From Actinocorallia populi (GTDB lineage Bacteria > Actinomycetota > Actinomycetes > Streptosporangiales > Streptosporangiaceae), in assembly GCF_002995495.1 (NCBI RefSeq), contig NZ_PVZV01000008.1, positions 1 through 64,000 of the forward strand: a DNA stretch of 64,000 nucleotides. Reading direction: 5' to 3'. Position 1 is the stretch's first letter; each line of letters begins with the position of its first letter. The notes below the pieces were generated by a model, which saw only the letters and a program-made list of their open reading frames with translations, did not search any database and was not told the origin of the DNA. Positions 52,879 through 61,734 of this stretch are shown here, piece by piece. The position numbers were made by a program, and so were the translations under genes.

Positions 52879-54381
52879 CTAAAGCCCGTCGACGCGCAGG
52901 TCTCGGAGAGCTCCGCACAGAGAACGGCGGTCCTCGTCGTGCTCGACGACGAGGAGCATCAGCCGGTGCACCAGCAGGTGGCGTTCGGCGCCCTGGTCGA
53001 GCAGGTGCTGCGCGGTCTCCCACAGGTCGGGGGGATCGCCGCGCCACAACCGCACCGCCAGCAGCTCGTAGCCGTCCAGCTCCGCCTCGGTGGCGCCCGG
53101 GTGCTCGAAGGCCAGCAGCTCCCGCCGGTCGGCGGGGTCGGCCGGGTCGAGCGAGGCCAGCGACCCGGTCAGGAACGGCAGCGCGAACGCCCGGCGCGGC
53201 AATGCCTCCAGGTCGCCGTCGGGCAGGAGTTTCTCCACCAGGGAGCGGTCCAGACCGAAGGTGACCGGATCGCGGTAGGCCTCACCGAACTTGTGGGTGG
53301 CGTCCCACAGGGCGTCCAGGGTGGCGCGGACCCCCGTCTCGGGCAGGCCGGTGCGGCGCCCGGCCCAGCGCACCCAGGCGGCCAGCACGTGCGGCATGGC
53401 CTCCTGCTCGGGCGGGGTGAGGAAGATCTTGCGGGGCAGCCAGTCCAGGAGGAACATCTCGCACTTGACCGGGCTGACCCGCAGAGGCCGGCCGAAGTCG
53501 CGGGCGCAGCCGTAGTCGATGACGCGGTCCACGCACTTGCCCGCGGCCGACAGGTCCGACAGCTCCTCGGCCTCGCGGGAGGCCAGGAAGCGGGCGGCGA
53601 GCGTGGCCCGCCGGTCGGCGCTGTAGACCGGCGCGGGCGGCCTGCGCCCGCCGGGCGGCAGCGCGCGTATCCGCGAGCGCAGGAACGCGTGGTAGGCGGC
53701 GAAGGTGTCGCTGACGGGGGCGTCGGCCAGCGAGGCGGTCAGCGCGAGCGCCGGCTCCAGCACCGCCCTGGCCTCCGCGGCGTCCAGGGCGGTGAACTCC
53801 GTCAGCTCGCCCGCGGCCTCGTTCCGGCAGTGCTCGAGCAGCCGGTCGACCTTGGAGGTGACCCAGGCGTCCCGCACGAGGCCGCTCTCGCAGGGCACGT
53901 CCCAGCGCCCGCCGAGGTTGTTGTCGACCACGACCACCAGGGCGTGGCGCTCGCTGCCGGCGTAGGTGTAGGTGCAGATGACGGAGTCCTGGTCGCCGTA
54001 GACGTCGCGGGAGACGTAGCACTCCTCGGGCCGCACCTGCCCGACCCTGTCGGCCCACGGCGGGCGCGCGACGCCCTCGTCGATGAGCCGGAGCGCGTCG
54101 CGTTCGGCCATCGCCGCCTGCCGCGGCGTGCCCAGGCCGGCCACGCCCGCCAGCAGCGCCAGCGAGGCGGGGGTGCCCCGCCGCGCGGCGTACTCCAGCA
54201 GGGCCTCGCCGACGAGTTCCTCGACGTCGCGGCTGGCGGCTCTGTGCCCGTACCAGGAGCCGAGGATCTCGCTGACGATCATCTCGGCGTCCAGGGGACT
54301 GCGGACGGCCAGCAGTTCCCTTGCGTGCAGGAGCATGTCGTCGAAGATCCCGGAGATCTCCTCGGCGGGGCGCGGACTCAC
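52879..54381 (-). CDS. Hypothetical protein, possible head of the leftward operon
   Basis: The roughly 500-residue protein is unrecognised. It is mostly alpha-helical with a mixed middle: EEISGIFDDMLLHARELL (N-terminal), then YVSRDVYGDQDSVICTYTYAGSERHALVVVVDNNLGG, a stretch like a conserved beta-domain. A later basic region (RVIDYGCARDFGRPLRVSPVKCEMFLLDWLPRKIFL) and a C-terminal helical part end it. No catalytic motif or signal is visible. Start is uncertain: GTG 54381 (used) or GTG 54402. It is 100 bases upstream of the two SseB-like paralogues and co-directional. Its translated pattern is consistent in one frame, so a real gene is likely. Confidence 0.6.
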   Translation of the reverse strand: MSPRPAEEISGIFDDMLLHARELLAVRSPLDAEMIVSEILGSWYGHRAASRDVEELVGEALLEYAARRGTPASLALLAGVAGLGTPRQAAMAERDALRLIDEGVARPPWADRVGQVRPEECYVSRDVYGDQDSVICTYTYAGSERHALVVVVDNNLGGRWDVPCESGLVRDAWVTSKVDRLLEHCRNEAAGELTEFTALDAAEARAVLEPALALTASLADAPVSDTFAAYHAFLRSRIRALPPGGRRPPAPVYSADRRATLAARFLASREAEELSDLSAAGKCVDRVIDYGCARDFGRPLRVSPVKCEMFLLDWLPRKIFLTPPEQEAMPHVLAAWVRWAGRRTGLPETGVRATLDALWDATHKFGEAYRDPVTFGLDRSLVEKLLPDGDLEALPRRAFALPFLTGSLASLDPADPADRRELLAFEHPGATEAELDGYELLAVRLWRGDPPDLWETAQHLLDQGAERHLLVHRLMLLVVEHDEDRRSLCGALRDLRVDGL

Positions 54382-54415
54382 GTTCAGCCACCTTACCCGC
54401 ACGGACCAGGGATCC

Positions 54416-55084
54416 TTAGGGACGAACCCGCCCGGAAGGCCGTTCGTTCGGGAGAGGTTCCGCGCCGCCCGCCCGGCGGGCCTCCTCCGCGGCCCATCCG
54501 GAGTGGTGCGCCCGCGCCCACCACTGCGGCACCGAGCCGGTGGCCATGCCGATCAGCGCCTCCCGGTCGCGCAGCGCGTACCAGAGGTGGCCGCAGGTCA
54601 TCACGGCGACCGCCAGGAACAGCCAGTCGTGGACGAAGGTCGCTCCAGTGCGCAGGGGGACCGGCCAGGGGCCGGGGAAGGCCAGCATCGCCCCGGTCGC
54701 CGTCATCACCAGGATCGATCCCGCGACGAAGGCGGCGTTGATCTTCTGCCCCGCGTTGAACTTGCCGACCGGCAGCACGCCGGTCCCGTCCCGGACGGCG
54801 CGGCGGTCGCGGCGGCGCAGCCACTGCCGGTCGACGGGGGTGAAGCGGTCGAGGCGCCGCAGGTCCTGCCGGAAGCCGCGCGAGAACCAGCCGAGGAGGA
54901 CGGGGACGGGCAGCGCGAAACCCGCCCACAGGTGGATCGTCCTCAGCAGGTGCCGCCGCCCGACGAGCGTGGAGACGGCGGGGAGGTAGAGGCACACCGC
55001 GGTGAGCAGGCAGACGATCATCAGCAGGGCGGTGGCGTGGTGGACGGTGCGCTCCGGCGCCCCGAACCTAGGCAGTCGGCGCAT
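54416..55084 (-). CDS. Cytochrome b561/FdnI-like membrane cytochrome b
   Basis: The 222-residue protein has four transmembrane segments with paired histidines suitable for heme b ligation: HHATALLMIV (15-24), HLWAGFALP (51-59), HDWLFLAVAV (152-161) and HLWYALRD (166-173). It should pass electrons between the quinone pool and the molybdopterin oxidoreductase encoded upstream; the start (55084) overlaps that gene's end (55068) by 17 bases, so they are translated together. The C-terminus is a charged tail. Orientation of transfer is unknown. Confidence 0.85.
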   Translation of the reverse strand: MRRLPRFGAPERTVHHATALLMIVCLLTAVCLYLPAVSTLVGRRHLLRTIHLWAGFALPVPVLLGWFSRGFRQDLRRLDRFTPVDRQWLRRRDRRAVRDGTGVLPVGKFNAGQKINAAFVAGSILVMTATGAMLAFPGPWPVPLRTGATFVHDWLFLAVAVMTCGHLWYALRDREALIGMATGSVPQWWARAHHSGWAAEEARRAGGAEPLPNERPSGRVRP

Positions 55085-55799
55085 CGTCCCGCCCGTTCGA
55101 CCGGCCCACCCAGGCGTCCACGTCGTACCCGCGCAGCTCCCAGTAGCCGGGCTCCACCTCGTCCACGACCTCGATGCCGCCCAGCCACTTCAGCGACTTG
55201 TAGGCGTACATGGGCGCCACGTAGAGCCGGACGGGTCCGCCGTGGTCGTGCGTGACCGGCTTGCCGTACATGGACGTCGCGACCAGGACGTCCCGGCGCC
55301 GCGCCTGCTCCATGGTCAGCGACTCGGTGTAGACCCCGTCGAAGGACGTGAACGTCAGCGCCTTGGCGTCCGGGGCTGCGCCGCAGGCGTCCAGCAGGTC
55401 GGGCAGCGCCACCCCGCTCCACGGCACGTCCGGCACCCGCCAGCCGGTCACGCACTGGAAGTCCAGGGTCAGCGAGGTCTGCGGCAGCGCCGCCAGATCG
55501 GCCATGGTGAACGCGCGGGGCCGCGAGACCCGCCCGGAGACCTCCAGCCGGTAGCTCTGGGCCGTCTTCGCCCGCACGGAGGAGACCACCGAGTAGTAAC
55601 GGAACCCGCCTCCCCCCGGCACGAAGCCGCTGATCGGCTCGAGCGCCTCGTTCACGCCCTGCTGCAACCGCGCGCCCGCCGCGACCCCGAAGGCGCCGAG
55701 CCCCAGCATTCCCAGCACGATGCGGCGCCCGACCGGGGAGCCTCCGCCGTCTCTTTCGTCCACCCCCGCATTCCAGCAGGCGGACACCCCTGCGGCCAT
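55068..55799 (-). CDS. Sulfite-oxidase-type molybdopterin-dependent oxidoreductase
   Basis: The 243-residue protein has a twin-arginine-like segment (VGRRIVLGMLGLGAFGVAAGA, about 22-42) and a sulfite-oxidase-type molybdopterin domain. The Mo-coordinating cysteine is in LDFQCVTGW, followed by VPWSGV and the substrate-pocket SDQARRR-like stretch. It is presumably exported or tethered, and pairs with the cytochrome b encoded next. The natural substrate is unknown (YedY-like protein repair or another oxidation). ATG 55799 has GGGAG eight bases before it. It is divergent from the HhH-GPD gene. Confidence 0.85.
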   Translation of the reverse strand: MAAGVSACWNAGVDERDGGGSPVGRRIVLGMLGLGAFGVAAGARLQQGVNEALEPISGFVPGGGGFRYYSVVSSVRAKTAQSYRLEVSGRVSRPRAFTMADLAALPQTSLTLDFQCVTGWRVPDVPWSGVALPDLLDACGAAPDAKALTFTSFDGVYTESLTMEQARRRDVLVATSMYGKPVTHDHGGPVRLYVAPMYAYKSLKWLGGIEVVDEVEPGYWELRGYDVDAWVGRSNGRDDAPTA

Positions 55800-55824
55800 G
55801 GGGTCCGCTCCCACGTAAGGGATC

Positions 55825-55830
55825 CATAAT
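55825..55830 (+). promoter_or_regulatory. -10 element of the HhH-GPD gene (leaderless)
   Basis: CATAAT followed by seven bases and ATG 55838. No Shine-Dalgarno sequence is present. Confidence 0.45.
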
Positions 55831-55837
55831 GGTTCGC

Positions 55838-56410
55838 ATGCCGGAACTGAGACTCGCCCAGGACGCCGAGGCCGACGCGCTGCTGGCCCGCAGCCCGCTC
55901 GCCGCCCTCGTGGGCATGCTGCTGGACCAGCAGGTCCCGATGGAGCGGGCGTTCGCCGGGCCGCTCACCATCGCCCGGCGGATGGGGAGGCCGGACCTGG
56001 ACGCGCACGAGATCGCCGCGTACGACCCGGAGGCGTTCGCCGCACTCCTGTCGGAGAAGCCCGCGGTCCACCGCTACCCGGGATCGATGGCCAAGCGGGT
56101 CCAGCAGCTGTGCCTTTACCTCGTGGAGCATCACGAGGGCGACGCCGAGCGGGTCTGGAAGGACGTGCCGGACGGCCGGACGCTGCTGCGGAGGCTCAAC
56201 GCGCTGCCCGGATTCGGCAAACAGAAGGCACAGATCTTCCTGGCGCTGCTGGGCAAGCAGCTGGGGGTGGCGCCCGAGGGCTGGCGGGAGGCCGCGGGGC
56301 CCTACGGGGAAGAGGGTTCGCACCGTTCGGTCGCCGACATCACGGGGCCCGACTCGCTGGTCAGGGTGCGCGAGTACAAGAGGTCGGCCAAGGCGGCCGC
56401 CGCGGGGTGA
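55838..56410 (+). CDS. HhH-GPD superfamily base-excision DNA repair protein (short form)
   Basis: The 190-residue protein resembles HhH-GPD glycosylases: LLARSPLAALVGMLLDQQVPMERAFAGP (the conserved N-terminal helices), and a helix-hairpin-helix LNALPGFGKQKAQIFLALLGKQLG (about 113-136). A lysine is present in the hairpin loop (GFGKQKA), but the family's catalytic aspartate is not clear to me, so activity is uncertain. MPELRL is the family's usual start, reached from ATG 55838; an earlier in-frame ATG (55829) lies inside the -10. It stands alone on its strand, facing the oxidoreductase gene. Confidence 0.8.
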   Translation: MPELRLAQDAEADALLARSPLAALVGMLLDQQVPMERAFAGPLTIARRMGRPDLDAHEIAAYDPEAFAALLSEKPAVHRYPGSMAKRVQQLCLYLVEHHEGDAERVWKDVPDGRTLLRRLNALPGFGKQKAQIFLALLGKQLGVAPEGWREAAGPYGEEGSHRSVADITGPDSLVRVREYKRSAKAAAAG

Positions 56411-56716
56411 GCGGCGGCGGGAACGACGGGACCGGAAGGGATACCGGCGAGTTAGGGGCCACGGCGAGGGCCGAGCCCTTAGGATCTCGGGACGGCTCGC
56501 ACCGTGGACGCCTGAAGAAGGGGACGCATAGGGTGTTCCTTACAGGCTGAGCCGAAGGGGGCAGACGGTTGTGGAAACCGTGGTGACCCCGGGATGATGA
56601 GACCTGACTCCGACCGCTGTTGTGATGGAGGCGGGAGCACTAGCCTGCTCCCATTCACCCATAGTGATGACCATGAGCCTCGCAGTAAGGCCTGAGGGGC
56701 GCCGGAGGTGGCGGCG
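56411..56716. other. Leader region upstream of the SpoIIE-type gene
   Basis: About 300 bases without a large gene. It holds two hairpins, ACGGTT/AACCGT near 56564-56580 and GGGAGCA/TGCTCCC (56633-56639 with 56646-56652), and at its right end the short ORF described next. No known riboswitch motif was recognised. Confidence 0.5.
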
Positions 56717-56720
56717 ATGA
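56673..56720 (+). CDS. Possible 15-residue upstream peptide coupled to the SpoIIE-type gene
   Basis: ATG 56673 opens MSLAVRPEGRRRWRR, ending TGA 56718-56720, which overlaps the ATG of the next gene as ATGA. CATAGT (56660-56665), seven bases before the ATG, could be a -10, giving a leaderless transcript. The peptide is basic and arginine-rich. Overlap and promoter spacing are seen directly; that it is translated is inferred, and chance cannot be excluded for so short a frame. Confidence 0.4.
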   Translation: MSLAVRPEGRRRWRR

Positions 56721-58804
56721 GCACTGATACTTCCGTGCCCGGCCCACGTGTCTCGGGCCTGGCCGCCTCGGATTCCGCGCTGTTCGCGACCCTGATCAAG
56801 GAAGCCCCGATGGGCTTCGCCTTCTTCGACACCGGCCAGCGCTGCCGCCGGGTCAACGACACCCTGGCGGGACTGCTCGGCAGACCCGTCGACGAGCTGG
56901 TCGACCGCACGCCCCGGGAGCTGCTGGCCGAGGAGGCCGCCGTGGAGGTGGCCGGCTACCTGAGCGAGGTCGTCTCCACCGACCGGGCCGTCATCGACAA
57001 GGACCTCAGATTCCCCGCGCGCGAGGGCGACGCCGAGCCCGCGGTGACGCGGTGCTGGGCGACGAGCTGGTTCCCCTCGCACGGGCCCGACGGCAAGGTG
57101 ATGGGCGTGGCCCTGATCGCCGTCGACGTCACCGAGCGGCGCCTGGACGAGGAGCAGATCCGCCGCAAGGAGGAGCGCTACCGCTCCCTGGTGGAGGCCA
57201 GCTCCCAGGTGGTGTGGGTGGCCACCCCGTCCGGCGACGCCGTGGACGACGCGCCCGAGTGGCGCGCGATCACCGGCCAGAGCCTGGAGGAGTACCGCGA
57301 GGGCGGCTGGCTGGCGGTGGTCCACGAGGAGGACCGCCAGCGCGTCGAGGCCTCCTGGCGGGAGTGCCTGGAGGACGAGCGCACCTTCCAGAGCGGCTAC
57401 CGGGTGCGCACCAGGACCGGCGCCTACCGGCAGTACGAGGTGCGGGCGGTGCCCATCAAGCGCGGCGAGCGCGTGGTGGAGTGGGTCGGCGCCAACACCG
57501 ACGTCACCGGCCAGCGCGAGGCCGACGAGATGCGCGGCCGGCTGACCGAGCAGCTGTCGGCGGCGGCGCTGCGCACCGCGCGGCTGCAGCAGGCCACCTC
57601 GATGCTGGCCGAGGCGCTGACCGTCAGCCAGGTGGTCTCGGTGATCACCGAGGTGGGCCGCTCGGCGATCGGCGCCGACCGTTCGGCGGTCGCGCTGCTG
57701 GACCACAACCGCCTCAAGCTCACCGTGATCACGCCGGGGACCGAGCAGGAGGGGGAGAACTCCCAGGTCGTCCCGGTCAGCGCGGCGACCGCGATGTCGG
57801 TGGCGGTGCGCGAGAGCCGCCCGTTCCTGGCCGGAACGCCCGACAGCCTGCGCCGCCAGCTCGGCGGCGAGGACGACCTCGAGCGCTACCTGGAACGCAC
57901 CGACGAACGCGCCTGGGTGGGCCTGCCGCTGCTCATGGCCGGCTCGGCGATCGGCGCGCTGCGCTTCGCCTTCACCCGCCCCCGGGAGATCACCGAGGAG
58001 GAGCGGGTCTTCCTGGAGGCCCTCGCGGGCCAGTGCGCCCTGGCGGTGGGCCGCGCCACGCTGTACGAGCAGGAGCACAACACCGCCGAGCAGCTCCAGC
58101 GCAGCCTGCTTCCCGACAGCCTGCCCCAGCTCGCCGGCATGCAGCTGGCGGCCCGCTACCACCCGGCCACCCGGCACGTGCAGGTCGGCGGGGACTGGTA
58201 CGACGCCTTCAAGCTCGCCGACGACCGGCTCGCGGTGGCGGTCGGGGACGTCATGGGCAAGGGGGTGCTGGCCGCCTCGGTGATGGGGCGGGTCCGCAAC
58301 GCCCTGCGCGCCCTGGCCCTGAACGACCCCCGCCCGGCCGCGGTGCTGGCCGGGCTCGACCGGGTCTTCAGCGCCACCGAGGACGAGGAGCAGTTCACCA
58401 CCCTCGCCTACGCGGTGATCAACCCCGACACCGGCGCCGCCGTGGTGTCCAACGCCGGCCATCCGCCCGCCCTGGTGGTGCGTACCGACGGGCCTCCGGT
58501 GCTCGGCCTGGCCGAGCCCGGAACCCCGCTGGGATGGCCCAGTCAGCGACAACAGTCAAGTTTTTCCGTGGAACCCGGCAACACTGTGGTCTTCTATTCC
58601 GATGGACTGGTGGAGAACCGTCGTCGCGGGGTGGACGCGGGCCTCGACGAATTGGTCGCGGTAGCCGGGAACGCCCCATCCGAAGTAGTGCGGGATCCGG
58701 AGATTCTGGTCGACTACCTGGTCGATCAGATGCTCGCGGGGTACGACCAGGACGACGACGTCACGGTTCTCGCGCTCCATGTTCCACCCAGAAACTCGGC
58801 GTAG
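56717..58804 (+). CDS. PAS-PAS-GAF-SpoIIE (PP2C-type) serine phosphatase
   Basis: The 695-residue protein has a first PAS domain (about 20-140), a second PAS/PAC (about 155-265), a GAF domain (about 290-450) and a C-terminal SpoIIE phosphatase domain. The phosphatase metal motif GGDWYD (about 494-499) is followed by VGDVMGKGVLAA, and FYSDGLVENRR near the end. It probably dephosphorylates an anti-sigma-factor antagonist in response to redox or ligand signals. ATG 56717 follows GGAGG at eight bases. No anti-sigma or antagonist gene is adjacent; its neighbour is hrdB. Confidence 0.9.
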   Translation: MSTDTSVPGPRVSGLAASDSALFATLIKEAPMGFAFFDTGQRCRRVNDTLAGLLGRPVDELVDRTPRELLAEEAAVEVAGYLSEVVSTDRAVIDKDLRFPAREGDAEPAVTRCWATSWFPSHGPDGKVMGVALIAVDVTERRLDEEQIRRKEERYRSLVEASSQVVWVATPSGDAVDDAPEWRAITGQSLEEYREGGWLAVVHEEDRQRVEASWRECLEDERTFQSGYRVRTRTGAYRQYEVRAVPIKRGERVVEWVGANTDVTGQREADEMRGRLTEQLSAAALRTARLQQATSMLAEALTVSQVVSVITEVGRSAIGADRSAVALLDHNRLKLTVITPGTEQEGENSQVVPVSAATAMSVAVRESRPFLAGTPDSLRRQLGGEDDLERYLERTDERAWVGLPLLMAGSAIGALRFAFTRPREITEEERVFLEALAGQCALAVGRATLYEQEHNTAEQLQRSLLPDSLPQLAGMQLAARYHPATRHVQVGGDWYDAFKLADDRLAVAVGDVMGKGVLAASVMGRVRNALRALALNDPRPAAVLAGLDRVFSATEDEEQFTTLAYAVINPDTGAAVVSNAGHPPALVVRTDGPPVLGLAEPGTPLGWPSQRQQSSFSVEPGNTVVFYSDGLVENRRRGVDAGLDELVAVAGNAPSEVVRDPEILVDYLVDQMLAGYDQDDDVTVLALHVPPRNSA

Positions 58805-58950
58805 TCCGTACGAAGGACCACTGGACTCCCCCTAAGGTGGTGTGTTATCGGGCTCCGGGTACGATGCTCCTTCCCTTACGGGCCTGAGGTTCGCACTCCC
58901 TGCCCCGGGAGTCGGGCCGTAGAAGCCACACGTTCGTTCGAGAGGTATTT

Positions 58951-60591
58951 GTGTCGCCTGCCAGTTCTACCTCGAAGCCGTCCGAGCTGCACGACCTTGT
59001 TATCGAGCAGCTCCTCGAACGTGCCAGGACGCAGGGCTACATCGAGGCCGATGATGTACGCCGGACCTTCGAGGAGGCCGACATTCCGGTGTCGAAGGCC
59101 CCCGCCATCCTGCGGAGCCTCAGCAAGGAGGGTGTGACCGTCATGGTGACAGCTGCTGATTCCGCGGCGCCCAAACGCCCGCGGAAGACCGCCGCCACCC
59201 CGCGCCGTTCCAAGACCAAGACCGCGGCCGCCGCGAAGGAGAAGCCGGAGACGGTGACCGCGGTGGTGGACGAGGGCGCCGAGGAGGCGCCCGCCAAGCC
59301 CGCCCGCGCCGCCGCCCGTAAGCCGAAGGCCGCCACCGCGGCCAAGCCCGCCGCCAAGAAGACCGCCGCCGCCCCCGGCTCCAGAAAGGCCGCTCCCGCC
59401 GCCAAGGCCGTGGCGTCCTCGAAGAAGGCCGGGGCGGACGACGAGGTCGAGGACCTCGAGGAGCTCGAGGACATCGAGCTGGAGGACCTGGAGGTCGAGG
59501 ACGAGGTCGTCGTCGAGGTCGACGCCGACGACGAGGACGAGCCCCAGGCCGAGGTGCCCAAGCCCCGCGCCGCCGGGGAGGCCCCCGCGGCCGCCGCCGC
59601 ATCCGAGGAGGAGGGCTTCGTCCTCACCGACACCGACGACGACGAGGACGCCCCCGTCCAGCAGATCGTCGCGGCCGGCGCCACCGCCGACCCGGTCAAG
59701 GACTACCTCAAGCAGATCGGCAAGGTCCCGCTGCTCAACGCCGAGCAGGAGGTCGAGCTCGCCAAGCGCATCGAGGCCGGCCTGTTCGCCGAGGAGCGGC
59801 TGGCCAACGAGGCCGGCCGCCTGTCGGAGGAGGACCTGGAAGACCTCGAGTGGATCGCCGAGGACGGCCGCCGCGCCAAGAACCACCTGCTGGAGGCCAA
59901 CCTCCGGCTCGTGGTCTCGCTGGCCAAGCGCTACACCGGCCGCGGCATGCTCTTCCTGGACCTGATCCAGGAGGGCAACCTCGGTCTGATCCGCGCGGTC
60001 GAGAAGTTCGACTACACCAAGGGCTACAAGTTCTCCACGTACGCCACCTGGTGGATCCGGCAGGCGATCACCCGGGCCATGGCCGACCAGGCGCGGACCA
60101 TCCGCATCCCGGTCCACATGGTCGAGGTGATCAACAAGCTCGCCCGCGTGCAGCGCCAGATGCTCCAGGACCTGGGCCGCGAGCCCACCCCGGAGGAGCT
60201 GGCCAAGGAACTCGACATGACGCCCGAGAAGGTGGTCGAGGTCCAGAAGTACGGCCGCGAGCCGATCTCCCTGCACACCCCGCTGGGCGAGGACGGCGAC
60301 AGCGAGTTCGGCGACCTGATCGAGGACTCCGAGGCGATCGTCCCGGCCGACGCGGTCAGCTTCACCCTCCTGCAGGAGCAGCTGCACTCGGTGCTCGACA
60401 CGCTGTCGGAGCGCGAGGCCGGCGTGGTGTCGATGCGGTTCGGCCTGACCGACGGCCAGCCCAAGACGCTGGACGAGATCGGCAAGGTCTACGGGGTCAC
60501 CCGGGAGCGGATCCGGCAGATCGAGTCCAAGACCATGTCGAAGCTGCGCCACCCGTCGCGCTCCCAGGTGCTGCGCGACTACCTCGACTAG
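58951..60591 (+). CDS. hrdB: RNA polymerase principal sigma factor (HrdB/SigA/RpoD)
   Basis: The 546-residue primary sigma factor has a long actinobacterial N-terminal extension that is alanine-, lysine- and acid-rich (about 70-235). Region 1.2 follows from [15 protein letters not shown] (about 248), then region 2 ([60 protein letters not shown]), region 3, and region 4.2 ([21 protein letters not shown]). It directs housekeeping transcription. GTG 58951 follows GAGAGG. TACGAT at 58860-58865 is a possible -10. The neighbouring yaaA-DUF7455-parE order matches the hrdB region of other actinomycetes. Confidence 0.95.
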   Translation: MSPASSTSKPSELHDLVIEQLLERARTQGYIEADDVRRTFEEADIPVSKAPAILRSLSKEGVTVMVTAADSAAPKRPRKTAATPRRSKTKTAAAAKEKPETVTAVVDEGAEEAPAKPARAAARKPKAATAAKPAAKKTAAAPGSRKAAPAAKAVASSKKAGADDEVEDLEELEDIELEDLEVEDEVVVEVDADDEDEPQAEVPKPRAAGEAPAAAAASEEEGFVLTDTDDDEDAPVQQIVAAGATADPVKDYLKQIGKVPLLNAEQEVELAKRIEAGLFAEERLANEAGRLSEEDLEDLEWIAEDGRRAKNHLLEANLRLVVSLAKRYTGRGMLFLDLIQEGNLGLIRAVEKFDYTKGYKFSTYATWWIRQAITRAMADQARTIRIPVHMVEVINKLARVQRQMLQDLGREPTPEELAKELDMTPEKVVEVQKYGREPISLHTPLGEDGDSEFGDLIEDSEAIVPADAVSFTLLQEQLHSVLDTLSEREAGVVSMRFGLTDGQPKTLDEIGKVYGVTRERIRQIESKTMSKLRHPSRSQVLRDYLD

Positions 60592-60605
60592 AACACGTGC
60601 GAACG

Positions 60606-60635
60606 CAACGGGCCGTCTTTCTGGGCGGTCCGTTG
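60606..60635 (+). terminator. hrdB terminator
   Basis: A 10-bp stem with one G-U pair (60606-60615 with 60626-60635) and 10-base loop, followed by TGCTTTG. Confidence 0.8.
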
Positions 60636-60683
60636 TGCTTTGACCGCTTTGGTAGGCGGCGCGTTGCTGCTTAACACGGTATT

Positions 60684-60724
60684 TACCTACAGGTACCTAC
60701 CATTGCGCCGTCCTTCCCTACCCT
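60684..60724 (+). promoter_or_regulatory. Promoter region of the gene at 60732 with a repeated TACCTAC
   Basis: TACCTAC occurs at 60684-60690 and 60694-60700, one helical turn apart, and AGGTACCT (60691-60698) is palindromic. TACCCT (60719-60724) lies seven bases before ATG 60732 as a probable -10. The repeated motif could be a regulator site. Confidence 0.4.
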
Positions 60725-60731
60725 CCAGAAC

Positions 60732-61727
60732 ATGGGAGTGACGGAGGCTGACCGGGCGCTGACGACGGGGGGCCACCGGCCCCGCGCGGCCCGTGTGATC
60801 GGCGGGCGCCCCTGGCGGGATCCGGTGCTGGACCGGGCCTGCGACGCCGTCCGCGAACGCTACCTGAGAGTCGCGGTCTCCGCCCTGCGGGAGACCCGAA
60901 CCGACGCCGAACTGCGCTCGTTGCGCGTCGAGTACCTGGCCAAGGCCGCGGCCGGCCTGAGCCGGGGCATCGAGGCGCTGCTCGCCCACGACCCCTACAA
61001 CCCCGACCTGCACCTCTGGCTGGGCCGCACCCTGATCGAGGAGGCGTGGCGCATCCGCCCGACCGCGCGCTCGCGGTCGCAGCAGGCCTGGGGGTACCAG
61101 GCCTTCGCCCGGGCGCTGCAGGGCGCCCGGGAGCCGTTGAAGACCGCGGCGGAGCTGTGCCCGGACGACCCCGTGCCCTGGGAGTCCATGCAGTGGCTGG
61201 CCCTCGGCCTGGAGACCGACGCCGCCGACAAGGAGGCCCTGTGGCGGCGGGCGGTCGAGCGCTGGCCGACCCTGTACGGGGCGCACGTGGCCCGGATCAT
61301 CAGCCTCTCGCCCCAGTGGGGCGGTGTCGCCGAGGAGATGTTCGACTTCGCCCGGGTGGCGATGAGCATGTCGTCCCGGGAGGACCCCAGGGCCGCGCTG
61401 ATCCCGCTCGCCTACTTCGAGTACTTCGTCCAGGAGCGCTCGGGGCTGATCAAGGGCTCGTCCTCGTGGTTCAGCGAGGCGGAGATCCGGGACGTCGAGG
61501 CCGCGGCCCGCGGCTGGCACGAGGGCCACCGCCCCCATCCACGGACCCTGGAGGCGCACAACCTCTTCGGCGCGGCCTTCCACCTGGGCGACGCCCGCCG
61601 CCCCGCGCGCAACCACCTGCTGCGCACGCTGGGCCGGCCGTCGTCACTGCCGTGGAGCTACCTGGGCGGCGGCGAGGTCGAGCAGTACGTCAAGGCGTGC
61701 AAGCACCTCAACATCATCGGTCACTGA
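60732..61727 (+). CDS. Hypothetical protein with TPR-like helical repeats
   Basis: The 331-residue protein is mainly helical, with repeats reminiscent of a tetratricopeptide or DUF4034-like fold: LLAHDPYNPDLHLWLGRTLIEEAWRIRP, then QQAWGYQAFARALQGAREPLKTAAELCPDDPVPWESMQWLALGLE, then LWRRAVERWPTLYGAHVARIISLSPQWGG. The C-terminal part is KACKHLNIIGH. It may scaffold other proteins. ATG 60732 is seven bases after a -10. It converges with yaaA, seven bases apart at the ends. Confidence 0.65.
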   Translation: MGVTEADRALTTGGHRPRAARVIGGRPWRDPVLDRACDAVRERYLRVAVSALRETRTDAELRSLRVEYLAKAAAGLSRGIEALLAHDPYNPDLHLWLGRTLIEEAWRIRPTARSRSQQAWGYQAFARALQGAREPLKTAAELCPDDPVPWESMQWLALGLETDAADKEALWRRAVERWPTLYGAHVARIISLSPQWGGVAEEMFDFARVAMSMSSREDPRAALIPLAYFEYFVQERSGLIKGSSSWFSEAEIRDVEAAARGWHEGHRPHPRTLEAHNLFGAAFHLGDARRPARNHLLRTLGRPSSLPWSYLGGGEVEQYVKACKHLNIIGH

Positions 61728-61734
61728 CCGCCGG

